A DNA stretch of 64,000 nucleotides, taken from NCBI GenBank assembly GCA_028564675.1, contig JAOVVO010000073.1, positions 1 to 64,000 on the forward strand, read 5' to 3'. Source of the DNA: Onchocerca lupi (Eukaryota; Nematoda; Chromadorea; Rhabditida; Onchocercidae). Below the pieces are notes generated by a model that was not told the DNA's origin, did no database searches, and worked only from the letters and a program-made list of their open reading frames with translations. This document shows, in pieces, positions 1-13,500 of this stretch (its first letter is position 1; every line of letters begins with the position of its first letter). The position numbers and the translations under genes are program-made.

Positions 1-1367
1 TACAATAATGTGATAAAACATTTCTTAACAATTTAAACTAACATTTACTATATTTACTTTTTTTTATATAATAAAATGAGATAGAATTATACTAAATTTG
101 TGTCATCTTTCCTTCGGTTTCCCGACACTAACCATTAAAAAAAAATTATCGATTATACTAATTGAAAATTCATTTTTGTCAATAAATTAGCAAAAATCAA
201 TCAACCAAACATTTTCCAAAGATACAAAAAATTGCACTTTCATCAATTTTTTCAGCTTTCCAATTACTGGATATAAGATTGAACAAATGAAAAGAAAAGT
301 TTCGTGGTCTTTTTTTTACATCATAATTTCCGACGATGAAAGAAGAATAAGTTTCTGCTCCTTTTCTTTTCCAGCTAATTTTTAAAGCACTCAAAAACTT
401 TAGCGGAAGAAAGAGAGAAAATTTCAATGGAAACCGATCTAATGCTTCCAAAATTTTCCGACAAAAATCGAAAAAGTGTCTTAATCCCCCTTTAAACACT
501 CATTAATTTATTTCTGTAATCATCAGCTTCAGAAATGGACTTCCTGCATTTGACAATCCTTTCAATTCCATTAACTACAATACTCGACTATTTGTCTTCA
601 ACAGTGCAGAACAACTGAAAGAAAAGTGAAGTGTGGACGTCTTCGTGCAAAACTTTTGTCTTCAGAAAATAAGTGCATAATAGCATTATTGAAAATTCCC
701 TAAAAGCTGTTTAAATGCTCTTTGAATCCGAAGCTTTACACTACAAAATCTCTAAAATTTCCTGATTTAGTTCGAAAATTAACAATCTTTTCTTTGGTAT
801 ATAACTCATACACATTTATCTATATTGTCTAATAAAGATATATTTACGCTTCGATAATTCAAGAAATCAAAATGACACAATTATGGTTTTCACCAAAAGT
901 TGTTCCAAAAGAAATAGAATGGATAATTTATTTCAAGCATAACAGTTACTGTCTAGTAAATGTTTTATGCAACCTACAGTACAAGCATAGTGCTCAAGAA
1001 TGGGACCGATAACTATATACAATGGAATATTAGAAAGAGAATCAAAAAGACTGAAATGAAACAATATAAGTATATGCTGCAATTTGTATAAACGCTCTCT
1101 TTTTTTGAAATAGTTCAGGAATACAACAGATTTAAACAATATTTCGAATTTAAATTACAGTCCTAGTTCCATACCTTAATGATCTAATTATTCCTTATTT
1201 ATAAAAGATGCAAATCAATCAGTTATTTACTGGTTAGTCAAGCAAAGGAAATCTAGCAACAACTCGATCATATATAAAAATTAAATTATTTGTGTTCTAA
1301 AATTAATTTGTCTAAGGATGGAAGCAACATATGAAGTATCCCAAAATGAACAGAATTGAAATAAAAA
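1..1367. other. AT-rich 3' flank, no supported gene
   Basis: This stretch lies downstream of the RNase kappa stop codon. The short open frames here have no splice signals, no recognisable domains and low-complexity composition. I see nothing I can support beyond probable 3' UTR and intergenic sequence. Confidence 0.5.
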
Positions 1368-2369
1368 TCAAAATATTGTTGTAGAATTGAATTTGTTCTG
1401 CCAGAACACAACAATCAACGTGACAAGATACATACCAGCAGCTACCCAGCACTGCGTCGCTTTTTCAGCATACTTATCCTCAATAACACTAAAAACAATT
1501 CATTACAAGAATGACTGCTTAAATTAGAATTAATAGCCATTTCGTCTAGAAGAAATGTTTGTTCAAATCAGATAATTAAGAGCTTCTAGAAGAAGATACT
1601 CTCGTCCAGTCATCATTTAACATGACAATTATTATATCAAAGCGAGAATAATCTCGACATACCGATATATTTCAATAAACAACATTATCAAAATCAAAAT
1701 ACTAAACGATCAATCCTGAAGTTGATTTGATTTATATTAATAAGCACTGAGTAATTACAGGATCACTCCTATTTATCAGTAAAAAATACTTAAAATTACA
1801 AAAATACAAAAAAAAAAAAGCAAAAAGATGAAGAAAAATAACTAACGCAGTTGTTAATGGCAAAACCGCTCCGTCTACTGGTTCCTCCTGCTCGAAATGA
1901 AGATCCGGGAATAAATTCACAGCTTCAACATAGAAAAATACACCGAGCAGACCAAGGAAGACAACACCCCAAACTGACATTATCATACTAAAATAACATT
2001 TGTCACAAACTTCATAATTCAAAATACATAACATTCCACACTATCTAATCAGAATCACACATTCATTGATTTATATCTATTTCTTCATTTATTTAATATA
2101 TTTCTATTAATTTGCAAATGGAATTGTTGGGAAAAAAAATTTTGAAAGTAACAGTTTTCAATTTAAAAAAAATCACTAAGATTTGAAATTATTCCACAAG
2201 TATTGCTGTTTAGTGATGGATTTCTCATTTCAAAATAAGCAGAACTTCTCGTACAATTTTCATACATATTGTCTTCATTTATAACATAGAATATAAAATT
2301 GACTGATAATACTTGCATTACTTACCAAAAAGCCGAAAGCTTCGGTCCGCATAATGGACACAATTTCAT
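1368..2369 (-). CDS. RNase kappa / V-ATPase subunit f
   Basis: A small two-helix membrane protein of the RNase kappa (RNASEK) family, which cryo-EM work assigned as subunit f of the V-ATPase Vo sector. Exons are 2326-2369, 1847-1987 and 1368-1488. All phases match and the product is 101 residues, close to the family's usual length of about 98. The N-terminus carries the family signature LCPLCGPKLSAFC. A first membrane helix follows with SVWGVVFLGLLGVFFYVEAV, then an acidic loop ending in CWVAAG and a second helix (MYLVTLIVVFWQN). The start was chosen because the family begins exactly there and a TTTCAG lies 11 bases upstream. A four-codon upstream ORF overlaps this start. The gene is head to head with V-ATPase subunit e, 650 bp away. 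Confidence 0.9.
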
Positions 2370-2386
2370 TTTTGCATAACCTGAAA
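2366..2386 (-). promoter_or_regulatory. Trans-splice acceptor and overlapping uORF of RNase kappa
   Basis: On the minus strand TTTCAG (2381-2386) is followed by GTT and then an ATG at 2377. That ATG opens a frame of M-Q-K-stop whose TGA (2368-2366) overlaps the main ATG (2369-2367) as ATGA. If the spliced leader joins at this AG, the uORF is the first ATG on the mRNA. Confidence 0.5.
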
Positions 2387-3002
2387 TTATACCGGATATA
2401 TAGTAAAATGGTTAAACCGAAGGTCAAACCTGAACATCTTAAATACAGTCTAAAGTCAAAGACATCGTCCACTCACACCGACAACACCTCACATTTAGAA
2501 TTACTTTCCCTGACAAGTCATTCGTCTTTCAGATATAGTGCTGCATCGTGGAAAACATGACTTTTGATCTTTGGTTGTTATACTGTTTTCTGATTGTGTG
2601 ACGTTGATTAGTTGGTTTGTTGGGAGTACTGGGCAGTACGGTAACAGGATGCTTCTGGTTATTTCCTATCATTCTGTCGGGAAGAGAAAAGTTGTTGCTG
2701 CGAGATGTACCGGTCGTTTTGACTTATTTATCACCAAATAACCAACATACTGTATGACATCCATATCATGTCATATTATCAACATTCTTTTGTCCTCTGT
2801 AACAATGCCATTAATTATTAATCACTAATTAACATCTCAGCAATGTTTTGCAAGCGTAATTATTTATCTGAAATTTGATAATTCTATTGGATTTTCTGGG
2901 AAATATCACATTTTCTTGATTAATACTATGAATAATCCTAATGTCTGCATATATGCGTTTATAATAAATTATTATTTAGTAGTGTTTAATCTGTTCTGAG
3001 CA

Positions 3003-3008
3003 TTTCAG
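3003..3008 (+). promoter_or_regulatory. Probable spliced-leader acceptor of V-ATPase e
   Basis: TTTCAG lies 11 bases before the ATG at 3020 with no matching upstream exon, as expected for SL trans-splicing. Confidence 0.5.
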
Positions 3009-3019
3009 AATTCACAAAG

Positions 3020-3792
3020 ATGGGTGTATTCATACCAGTCTTTACAGTTACGGCATTTTGGATGATTGTAGGCATTGGTGGACCGTTCATTATTCCAAAA
3101 GGGCCAAATCGAGGTATGTTATGCATGGCATTTTTATTTTTCCATAATTTTCAGTAATTAGATTCATTTTTGGTTTTTGAAATTAAACCAACTTCGTGAG
3201 AAATCTATTAAACTTTGAGGTTTGTAAAAATTTCATCTTTCCGGTTGAAATTTTGAGACTCATTATTGTTTGAATATTCATACAGTGGTTTGGTTTTCCT
3301 GATCAATTATCAATTATTATAACTTATTCTCAAATCAAAAGTAAACATCCTTCAAAAGTATCCTCCTTTTATAAGCATAAGAGCGTAACCTTAGAAAGGA
3401 TGTTTATATTTACAAGTATTATTAATAACTGATTGGGTCGAAATTGAACTGGTTGAAACATTTCAAACCTTAAAATAATTAAAAAAGGTACTGTGTGTAT
3501 CTAAATCATATCATGTACGTTTTATTTCTGATTGAATTAACATAATCATTCATCTTTAAGGATTTATTCTACGTTATCCTTGCTTCAGCATATGTTCGAT
3601 TTAACCTGTTGCATACTTATTTCAGGAATAATCCAAACGATGGTTGTATTAACCGCTTGCTGTTGTTGGCTTTTCTGGATTTTGGTTTATTTGCATCAGT
3701 TGAATCCGTTAATTGGTCCCCAGTTACCAGTTAGAACGATACGTTGGATTTCGGAGAAATGGGGTGATGCGAATGAACTTATCCCACCTTAA
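3020..3792 (+). CDS. V-type proton ATPase subunit e
   Basis: Subunit e of the V-ATPase membrane sector (ATP6V0E; VHA-17 in C. elegans), a small two-helix proteolipid-associated subunit needed for assembly of the proton pump on endomembranes. Exons are 3020-3113 and 3626-3792, joined in phase 1, giving 86 residues (family about 80). The hallmarks are GGPFIIPKGPNRG across the exon junction and LHQLNPLIGPQL in the second half. Helix 1 is residues 4-25 and helix 2 about residues 34-56. The C-terminal tail after IRWISEKWG is slightly longer than in the human protein. An AATAAA at 4477-4482 is a possible distant poly(A) signal. The divergent neighbour is another Vo subunit. Confidence 0.93.
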
Positions 3793-4826
3793 ATACAGTT
3801 ATTTATTTGCTGTTGGAGAAATTATTTTTTAGCAGCTTCTTGTAATTAGAATGTAGTCAGTTCAGTATATATTATTATAGTTCGTTTAATATCAAATTAA
3901 TTTAGTATAGATCCCCATGACTAAAAGTTGAAATGGAATAATATGATTTTGTGTTATAGTTTTTTTATCAGTTTCATATCTCACTGATAAACGGTATTGA
4001 TTGAAAATGATATCACTCATTTTGTATTATTTTTCTTAGATATTTCATTGCTTCAGAATTTGTGCAGGACTGGATTTCGAAATAATTGATTGTTTTGTTT
4101 TTCATTCAAGTAGTTTCTTATATTTTCTTACAGAAATACAGGTGATCCAATTTCTTCAAATGCCCATTTCTCTCTCCTTTTATGTATTTGATTGATTTCA
4201 AATTGTTATTATCCCATTGTTTAATTATAAATGTGAAGATTGTTATGCTTTTAGCAAACACTTTTTTATCTTTGTATAATACATTCCTATATACATAATT
4301 GTTGTCTCTCCATCAATCACATATGATATCTTGCTTCCATATATTTGAAAAGTCGGACTTATGACTCATCTGTTAGCGATCAATACCCGAATTTTACTAT
4401 AATGGATCTTACTACGGTGATATGTTAGAATATATTTATGCTTGTATCATATTTATATATTTTATTAATTGATTTAAATAAAATTATTGGTTTAATTAGT
4501 GAACAATTTAGTTTCAAGTTATTTCTGACAAGATTATATTTCAGCCAGGACATTAAATATTAATGATTTCGGCATAAATTATTACTCTTTGTCTTTTTCA
4601 TTCTTACTGCAAGTTATCGGGTAGTTAATGTATTATAGGAGAAATATGATTAAGACATTAATTCAAGATGAAGATATTTAATATATTTAGTCATAGAATA
4701 AGATATAATGCAACATAACAAATCTGGAGTAACAACTGTTGGAGAACTTTTCCCTGAAAGTTGTGTTTTTAAAGGGATTGCTGTATATGTGCAGCTCTTC
4801 ATCTAATGAAATAATTCAGGCAAAAG
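3793..4826. other. Intergenic, possible long 3' UTR
   Basis: AT-rich sequence between the V-ATPase e stop and PSMA1. It holds AATAAA at 4477-4482 and an ATTCAG at 4814-4819, eight bases before the PSMA1 ATG, which is a likely spliced-leader acceptor. I see no other coding signal. Confidence 0.5.
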
Positions 4827-7800
4827 ATGTTCCGCAATCAATACGATAGTGACGTTACGGTTTGGAGTCCTCAGGTAATTTTTAATGTACTTATTTTTGT
4901 GTTGATAATATTACATACTCAAACGTGTAATATAGTTATTGATATTTTTAATAATTTATTTGCTTTGTTTTTATAACTGTTTAACTCGTCTTTGCTTCTG
5001 ATTTTCTTGCTCAGAATTCCGAAATTTCAACTCCCTGATCTGTCAGTCCCTGAGATCTTTTTTTAAACATAAGTTTAATTCATATAAAATGTTAATATTT
5101 GTTTTTTTCAGGGTCGACTTCACCAAGTTGATTATGCTGTTGAAGCAATGAAACAAGGTAGTGCAACTGTTGGAGTGAGAAGCAATACGCATGCTGTTCT
5201 GGTGGCATTAAAGGTAAAATTTAGAACTCACAAGAATTAATTTAATGTTCGACTCAAGTTGTTATGCCATTTTAGTTCAATTAAGATAATACAGTCAACA
5301 TTGTCATGAAAATATCTATTTTGTATATATCATTTATTATATTTTCGAATTTGTTTCATTTTACCAGAGTGATTATGGTATGTGTTTGTGCTGCAATAGT
5401 TTTTCTGCTGAAGATATAAAGAAATATTTAGAGACGAATTTTATGGAAGCAGTTCGAGTCATTAGTATAGACTGTAAACTTTCAGCGTGCTGCAAATGAA
5501 CTGTGTTCGCATCAGAAAAAAATTTATGAACTCGATACGCATGCCGGTGTTTCTATTGCAGGTCTTCTTTCTGATGGTCGCATACTTGCGTTAGTATTGG
5601 ATTTTTTATTTCTTTAAGTTGAAATCATATATCATTCATTTTTATAATCCACAAAACTGCATTTGTCAGTTATCAGTCAATCATGAAACAAATTAGTTTC
5701 ATTGCAGTGTGGTATGTATTCATTCCAGTGGAATTGGATATCATTTATATATCACAATCTATTGAACAGAGGATCATTATTTAAAGAAAAAAAAAATCAT
5801 TACCAAAAGAAAATAAAGAAGTACAATAAGGATAGTGCTTATTCAGTGATTTTCTTTTAATAGATCTTTGTGCAGCTTTAAAATTATATTCAGTTGAGAT
5901 TTGCTTTTAGGCGTTTTTTACAAACAGAATGTTCGGCTTGGAGATGGGACTATAAAGAGCCGGTCCCTATTCAGGTCCTAAATAATCGCATTCAACTAAG
6001 TGAGTTCATTTTATAGCATTTAAGTTAAAGGTTTGTTATTCAAATCAAAAAAAAGAAGGACTAGGAAGATGATGAATAAAAGCGCTTACATGTGTTTTGT
6101 TATATAGAAAAGTAGTATATGGAGAGATGAAGAGCTCATTCAATAAAGCAGGGAAATTGCAACTTTTGTACATGAAAAGATACCTATTATAGAATGATTT
6201 GAAATATCTAGATTCTAAATTAAAAGATATGTAATACTCTCCTAATAATATAACTTTCTTGTTAAATTTTAAACGTTTCCAAGTAAAATCCTTATGATAA
6301 ATTTTATAAATCAAGAAAAAAATTGCTTTATTCAGATTCTTACGGGATTTTTTGCAGAATTGCAAGCAAATACACAGATTTACGGAAGACGTCCATTTGG
6401 TGTTGGACTGATTATTGCTGGTTATGATGTAAGTTCGTTATCGATTTATTTTATATCTTTTGTTTCAATTTCATTCATTGGTGATGCTCTATTTTTATTT
6501 TTTTATTGTGATATTTGAGGATTTTGCAGTAACATTTCATCTTTGACATCTGGTTTTCCTACATTTTTCTACATATTTTCTATTTCACAACAAAATTGGG
6601 CTTGAAACAATGAAGTACATCAAAACTTAAGCGAATAGATTTGGATAATTCTTTGTGTACTGCAAGGACAAAACTTTTCACCTAATTCTACATTCAACGT
6701 GTATTTTATCGGCAAAGAGAAAGAATAGAGAATGTTTTGTTTTTCAGTTTTCTGTATAATGGGATAAGGCATCGAAGGCATCGAAACATCCGGAGATAGC
6801 GTTTTTCAATTTCGAGTTCGAAATAAATATAGGGGAAAAATGCTAAATTGCTTTAGATTTACTACTAGCTTTTTTGCTAAGTACTTTATTTCTCGTTATA
6901 TCATCCAGCATTGAATATGCTGATATATAGTGTACTACATTTCATTCATAATATTATATGAGCATTACCTGTCATGTCTTGCTGTTAGTTCAAATTTATT
7001 TTTCAATTTTGAAAAGAACGATTCCATGACGGTTAGTTTTCTCTAATTATGTATGATATTTTAGGAAAGGGGAACACATATCGTGAAGACCGACCCATCA
7101 GCAGAAGTCGTGGAAACACTAGCAAGTTCAATAGGTGCTCGTTCTCAAAGCGCACGTACTTATCTAGAACGAAATTTAGATCATTTTCCTGCTGGTTTGT
7201 GCTTGTTCTTTGTTGAATGAATTGTCATGAATTATCTGATTCATTTTGACTGTGAAATTTGTTTGGGGAATGTTTATAATTGGATTAGAAGAATATTGAA
7301 AAATGACTCCAATTTTATGCGCATATTTGCAGCAAGTCTTGAACAATTGGTTGAATTCGCACTACTTGCACTAAGAGATACATTACCCGCTGAGGACAGC
7401 TTATCAAAAAAGGTTAATTTTCTCTTTCACACGATTCTCATTTTGCTTGAAAATTTTTTGATTTCTGAGATCTGAAACTGGATCATCATTTTATGTTTAT
7501 GTATTCATTATCTTGAACTTCAAAAAAAAAAAAGAAAAAAAAAACTCTGTTTAATTTTCCTCTATGGAGCTGCAACATTTGATTTAATAGAATTACAAAA
7601 TTAGAATCTTTTTTACAAATTGTCAACTTGATATAATACATTGCAGAATACAACAATTGCCGTTGTGGGTAAGGGTATGCCGTTCAAAGTAATGGAAGAT
7701 GACGATGTACAGCCATTTTTAGACCGTATTGCAGGAGTTCCACGTACTGGCCAGCAAAGTGGCAGTGAAGTAAATTTATAATTTTTTTGAACATTCCAAG

Positions 7801-8069
7801 ATCAAGAAAAAGCATGTCATTTTTTTCACTAATTAATACATCGTTCTTTTTAAACCATACATCTCTCCTTGAATTCATTTCATTACAGTTCCAGTTCATG
7901 TAAAAGGCAAGTTTTTGGATGGTTTTCAAATTTGATTGGCCTTAGTTTCATATCTTAAGAGTTGTATTTTTCATATAGATTGAATTTATAAAAATTTTTT
8001 TATTATTGATATGAGTCAGATCAGCTTATTTTTCAGCAACAAGCAACGACCGAACCAATGCAGCTATAA
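4827..8069 (+). CDS. 20S proteasome subunit alpha type-1
   Basis: Alpha-ring subunit of the 20S proteasome, orthologous to human PSMA1 and C. elegans PAS-6. Exons are 4827-4874, 5112-5213, 5486-5589, 5911-5999, 6358-6428, 7065-7194, 7333-7412, 7647-7769 and 8037-8069. All phases match and the product is 259 residues (human 263). The N-terminal alpha signature is MFRNQYDSDVTVWSPQGRLH. Later landmarks are YGRRPFGVGLIIAGYD, SIGARSQSARTYLER and DDDVQPFL. The last exon ends in EPMQL and parallels the acidic EPM-type tail of the family. If intron 8 is retained, translation stops four codons past 7769, so I prefer the spliced ending. Alpha subunits are catalytically inactive and form the gate and lid interface. 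Confidence 0.93.
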
Positions 8070-10503
8070 TGATTTTAGTTCATGTATAATCGACTATTCC
8101 AATGTTGCATTCATGAGTTTTGTTTTTCGTTGTGAATGATTCCTTAATGAACTTTAATTCATATTAGCATCGGGAAAAAAAGAAATAAGAATTAAAAAGT
8201 GGTATTTAGTTAATGATTAGGGATATGAATGTGTCTTAACATTTTACGAAAATAGAAGATAAGAGGAAAATGGGGACATGGGAAAGATAAATAAGGATAT
8301 TGAAGATAGAGAGAAAAGGTATTTGCTCTTAAAGCAGGTGAGGTAAGCGAAGTTTTAGAGAGCAGTTTTGGCTAGCAAATAGTAAAGGTGAACAATGCGC
8401 ATCAAATCTCTGATTAAGCTATAATCTCATTACTGCAAGCACGGTTTAAGGAATGTTTTTGATACTTAACTTCTGTTTTAGGGTTGTCTTTTGTTGGGAA
8501 ATAAAGGTTATTCTTAAAGTCATAGCTTATTGCAGCGTAAAGTTTCGACTTCTTTAGGAATTTATTTCTTTACTCTGCTTTTTATGATCAATTTTATATC
8601 GTTATCGATGATAAGTTTAGATACTTTATCAGCAATGACTTTAACATTTATAATTGGTAGTTTCATCCAATAACACCTTACTGCTGTTTTTTGTTGGAAT
8701 AAACTTCAAACTTTATTGTTATTTTCTACCAATGCGCTGCTGAAATGAATTATCTCTTTGTCATGATACGTTTATAAAACCTTCTCACTATTTTTTTAGA
8801 TAAATTAATTTTTGTTTGTATTTTTTACTGTTTTTTATAATCAACATAGGTGCACGACTAATTATATATTTCTTAATTATTAACTTTAATAATCCTTATA
8901 AAAATGGCTTCTGCATATGTGACTTATTTTTGAGGATTTTATTGTGTAAAACAACGTTTTGTTCATTCCACAGCGCCATTCCTGCTTACCAAAAATGGCC
9001 CATTTAAAGCACACATTCAATGTTTATGTTTCATTCAAGCAAACGAGACGACATACTTATCAGAAGTTTGAAAATAGGTTGAAGAAGTTTCGTCAACACA
9101 ATTCCTCTAATCATTCGCTTTACCGAATATAACAGCTTCATTACGTACTCCAGCTATCATGAGGGGAACTACAGAAGGAACCAGCTACTAGATTGTTCGA
9201 TTAGTTTTTATCTCCATACTAAAGTCAGATGATCAAGTCAGAATCGCTTCGGAACATAACTACAATACATTTCTTCGAATTTCGGTTTTTAAATTTGCGA
9301 GATATTATGATATGTTTGCAACAATCCGAAGGCGTGACCGCCATCTGTTTTAAAATTTGGGATGTCAACCTAAATTTCTGGATTCGGAAGTAAGACATGT
9401 TTATTTTAGAAGTTAGTCAGTCATCACTTGATGAGCAACTCCTAGATTTGTGCTGAAATGTACCTGTGAATTAATTATATGAAAATATTAATCATCCATA
9501 GCTTATACATCCAATCTACGCCGCTTATATTTCTTGTCGGCATAGTATCATAGTACTATCTTCTTCCCTCCTTAAAAATTTTTGCATCACAGGGAAACTG
9601 ACATCAACCGATTCATCCCCAACATTCTTCAGTTACTCTATCCTATAAAACTTTTAGGAACTTTCAACTAGACGTGACGATTAACTTCTTTAATCCTTTT
9701 CAAATGATCCAAAAATCTATGCTTGGGGCAGCAATCATTTAAATTTCTCTGAGTTGTTTTCTCATCGTATTTAAGTGCTCATGAACATATAAATTTTATT
9801 TCCTAAATAGCAATGAACAAACAAACAAAACGTACATATATATATATATATATATATATATGTAACAGAGGAAGCATCAGGGATTGAAATTTGAAGAAAA
9901 AATGTAGAAAAACAGTACAGATAGGTTCAATCAAATGAGATGAAATTAATTCATTGCCGCAAGGACTCCAATAAATTTGAAAAAAAAAAAAAAAAAAAAA
10001 CTTGATGTGACGAGAAATTGGCAACGAACTGTGCCATTCTGCGTCTATGCTTGCTTAGATTTCAATTCTAGTTTAATCATATAAAAATTTAAGTAACACG
10101 GCCCGAGATCAAAGAAAATTACTACTAACTTGATCAGTCTTGGAGAAATTTCTCATAATGCTAATGCTTATTAAATCATGCTTCAATGTAAAAAAGGAAA
10201 AATTGATCGTAAGTATAACAAAGCTAGAATTCATTACAAGCTAAATAGAAAAACTTGAAAAAACAGAAAAAATAATTTGATATAATACTTAGAAAAACGA
10301 CATATTTCAGATGTCGACCGTTCCGCAATAAGATTATTCTCATTAATTATGGAGGACAAGTTGTTAACATCCTGACCTTATAAAACAAAAAACAAAATAC
10401 GAGGTCACGACGCCAATTAACCCGATTTTTCCCAAGATCCTCATTCACAAACAATTGTCTGAAAAGGACAAGAAAAAAACAAAAGAAAAATAACTGGAAA
10501 TTT
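8070..10503. other. Intergenic, convergent 3' ends
   Basis: Long AT-rich gap between the 3' ends of PSMA1 (+) and BiP (-). It holds a TA dinucleotide run (9836-9861) and an A tract of about 20 bases (from 9980). The short ORFs here have no splice sites or domain resemblance. No gene supported. Confidence 0.5.
9836..9861. repeat. TA microsatellite
   Basis: Thirteen uninterrupted AT units, a simple repeat likely to vary in length between strains. Confidence 0.9.
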
Positions 10504-13500
10504 CTAAAGCTCATCCTTGTCCTCGCCTGCTGCATGTTCTGGTGGCGGTGCTCCTTGATCCTTATATAACTTGCCAATAATCGGTTGTACCTTGCTTTCC
10601 AATTCTTTCTTATGCTCTTGTAACTCCTCAACAGAAGCATCCTGAAAAGAATATATCATTACTGTGACTGCAAAAGAATACAAGAACCTTTCGTTTTTAA
10701 GTGATGGTTTCCCCGATTTTGAAGTAACTTTTCAGTCCAAAGAAGACGTAAAACAAAGACTCTTTTCGCATTAAGTAATTTTCTACAAGAATACAACTAA
10801 TAAGTACTTTAGAAAGGAAACATAAACAACTGGCAAAAGAATTTAATACTTCGAAAAACTCCATTCTCGCAAAGTAATGAAAAAAATAAAACTTGCCCTA
10901 TGGCTTTCAAGCCATGAAATTGCATCATCAAGGGCTGTTTCAATTGTCTTCTTATCACTATCATCCAATTTACCACCCAATTTTTCCTTATCATTAATTT
11001 GGTTCTTCAATGAATATGCATAACTTTCCAACTCATTCCTTGCCTCCACCTGTTCCTTTACCTGGAATTTCCACTAAATGTAGACTATGACAAAAAAAAA
11101 AAAAAAAAAAAATTCAATATGTAACAAAAAACAATCTAATCAAAATTAAACACTTTAAATACTATGGGAGGTACCAAATAAAACAAACTATAAACCTTTT
11201 TGTCATCATCGGCAAATTTCTCCGCATCATTGATCATCCTTTCAATATCTTCTGGTGATAATCGATTATGATCATTTGTGATCGTAATTTTATTTTTATT
11301 TCCTGTACCTTTATCCTCTGCTGTTACGTGCAGAATACCATTCACATCTATTTCAAAAGTAACCTCGATTTGCGGTACACCTCGTGGTGCTGGTGGGATA
11401 CCCGTCAAGTCAAACTTGCCCAAGATGTGGTTATCTTTTGTCATTGGCCGTTCTCCTTCATAAACCTAAAATACTGATCAAATTTATATATTCTAGTAAA
11501 TGTGATTTTATTCCTCAGTAAGCAGTCCTTTGTTACATTTTCTACTATATATGTTATATAGGTTTAGGCATGTGCATGCAACTTCTGAAACGTAAATTCT
11601 ATAAAATATAGAAAAAGATAAAGCAATATTTTTGAACAAGGACAGTGATACAAAACGCTGCTAGTTTCCAAACTGTATCCTGAAAAAACCATATGTATCA
11701 CCAAAACAAACCTGAATGGTAACTGTTGGCTGATTATCAGCCGCCGTAGAGAAGATTTGACTTTTCTTGGTAGGGATAACAGTGTTCCTTTGAATAAGTT
11801 TGGTCATTACACCACCAACTGTTTCAATACCAAGAGTCAAAGGATTCACATCTAATAATACAATGTCACCAGTGCTTTCTTCACCCGAAATAACACCAGC
11901 TTGGACTGCTGCACCATATGCTACAGCTTCATCTGGATTGATACCACGCGATGGTTCCTGTAAACCAAATGTAAATTGATTGCCAAATTAACATCAAATC
12001 CAGCAATCCCATCACAAAATCCCAAGAACTCGTATTCTTTTTTTCCTCCTCTTTTATTCTTAAGAAATAGGATTTTTACCTTTCCGTTAAAGAATTCTTT
12101 AAGGAGTTGCTGCACTTTAGGAATACGAGTAGAGCCACCAACAAGAACAATTTCGTCGATTTCATTTTTCTTCAGATCGGAATCTTCCAAAACCTAGAAA
12201 TGATACTGTTGAACATTTTGAGAGATCCAAATCTTGAATGAAGTATAGAAGTGAAAAGTTCATCATTTAAAAAGAAATGATGTGTAATTTTGTTAATACA
12301 TCAATAATTAAATCATCTATCAATAAAAACTAACCTTTTGAACTGGTTTCATTGTTGCACGGAACAAATCCATGTTCAATTCCTCAAATTTGGCCCTTGT
12401 TAACGTTTCAGAGAAATCTTCATTTTCATACAGCGATTCGATTTCCAATCGTACTTGATGTTGTGTAGACAATGCTCGTTTAGCTTTTTCTACTTCACGA
12501 CGTAATTTCTGCACAGCACGAGTATCTTTTCGCAGATCCTTGCCAGTCTTCTTTTTGAATACTTTAATGAAATGCTCCATAACTCGTTGGTCAAAATCTT
12601 CACCACCCAAGTGAGTATCACCATTGGTAGCTAGTACTTCGAAAACACCATTATCAATCGTCAATATCGACACATCAAAAGTTCCACCGCCAAGATCAAA
12701 AACAAGAATATTGCGTTCACCTAAATATAATTCTACATTGAGTCAAACATCTTCAAAACTCATATTTGAAAAGTCGTGCATTACAATTGCTAATTTTTAA
12801 AAATATTTAATTACAAAAATCCAAATAAAACTGACCTTTTAAGGCCAACAAAAAAAAAGAAAATTGCTAGAAGTTGAAAAACTTTGCAAAGATACGAACA
12901 CTGTAATAAAAAAAAAAAAACAAATACCATAACCTTTCTGAAACTCATAAAATTTGTAAAAACTTGCCTTCCTTCTTATCCAGCCCATAAGCGATAGCGG
13001 CTGCAGTTGGTTCATTGATGATACGGACAACATTGAGGCCGGCAATAGTACCTGCATCTTTGGTGGCTTGACGTTGTGCATCATTAAAGTAAGCAGGTAC
13101 TGTGACAACTGCATGTTTCACTTCTTTTCCAAGATATGCTTCCGCAATTTCTTTCATTTTACCGAGAACCATCGCTGAAATTTCTTCAGGGGCGAAGGTT
13201 TTTTCATTTTTGCCAACTGCCACACGAACCATCGGTTTGTTGCCTTTATCCAGAACCTGAAAGAAAACAATTAGTATTGCGGTCGAGCTAACAAGTAAAG
13301 AAATTTCTTCGAATGCCAATCCTAAAATCAACAAAGAAAGCTTACATTGAAAGGCCAATGTTTGATATCTTGTTGTACAGTCGAATCTTTGTACTCTCGC
13401 CCAATCAAGCGCTTGACATCGAAGACTGTGTTTTCCGGATTTGTTGTTAACTGGTTTTTGGCTGCGTCACCAATAAGACGCTCACCACCATCTCCAGTGA

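Noticed and set aside
197..499. Minus-strand ORF of 100 codons
   Set aside because: Phe/Lys-rich AT-driven frame without splice sites or homology cues.
7647..7784. PSMA1 ending by read-through at a stop just after 7769
   Set aside because: Splicing to 8037 gives the family-like EPM-type tail and uses a good TTTCAG acceptor.
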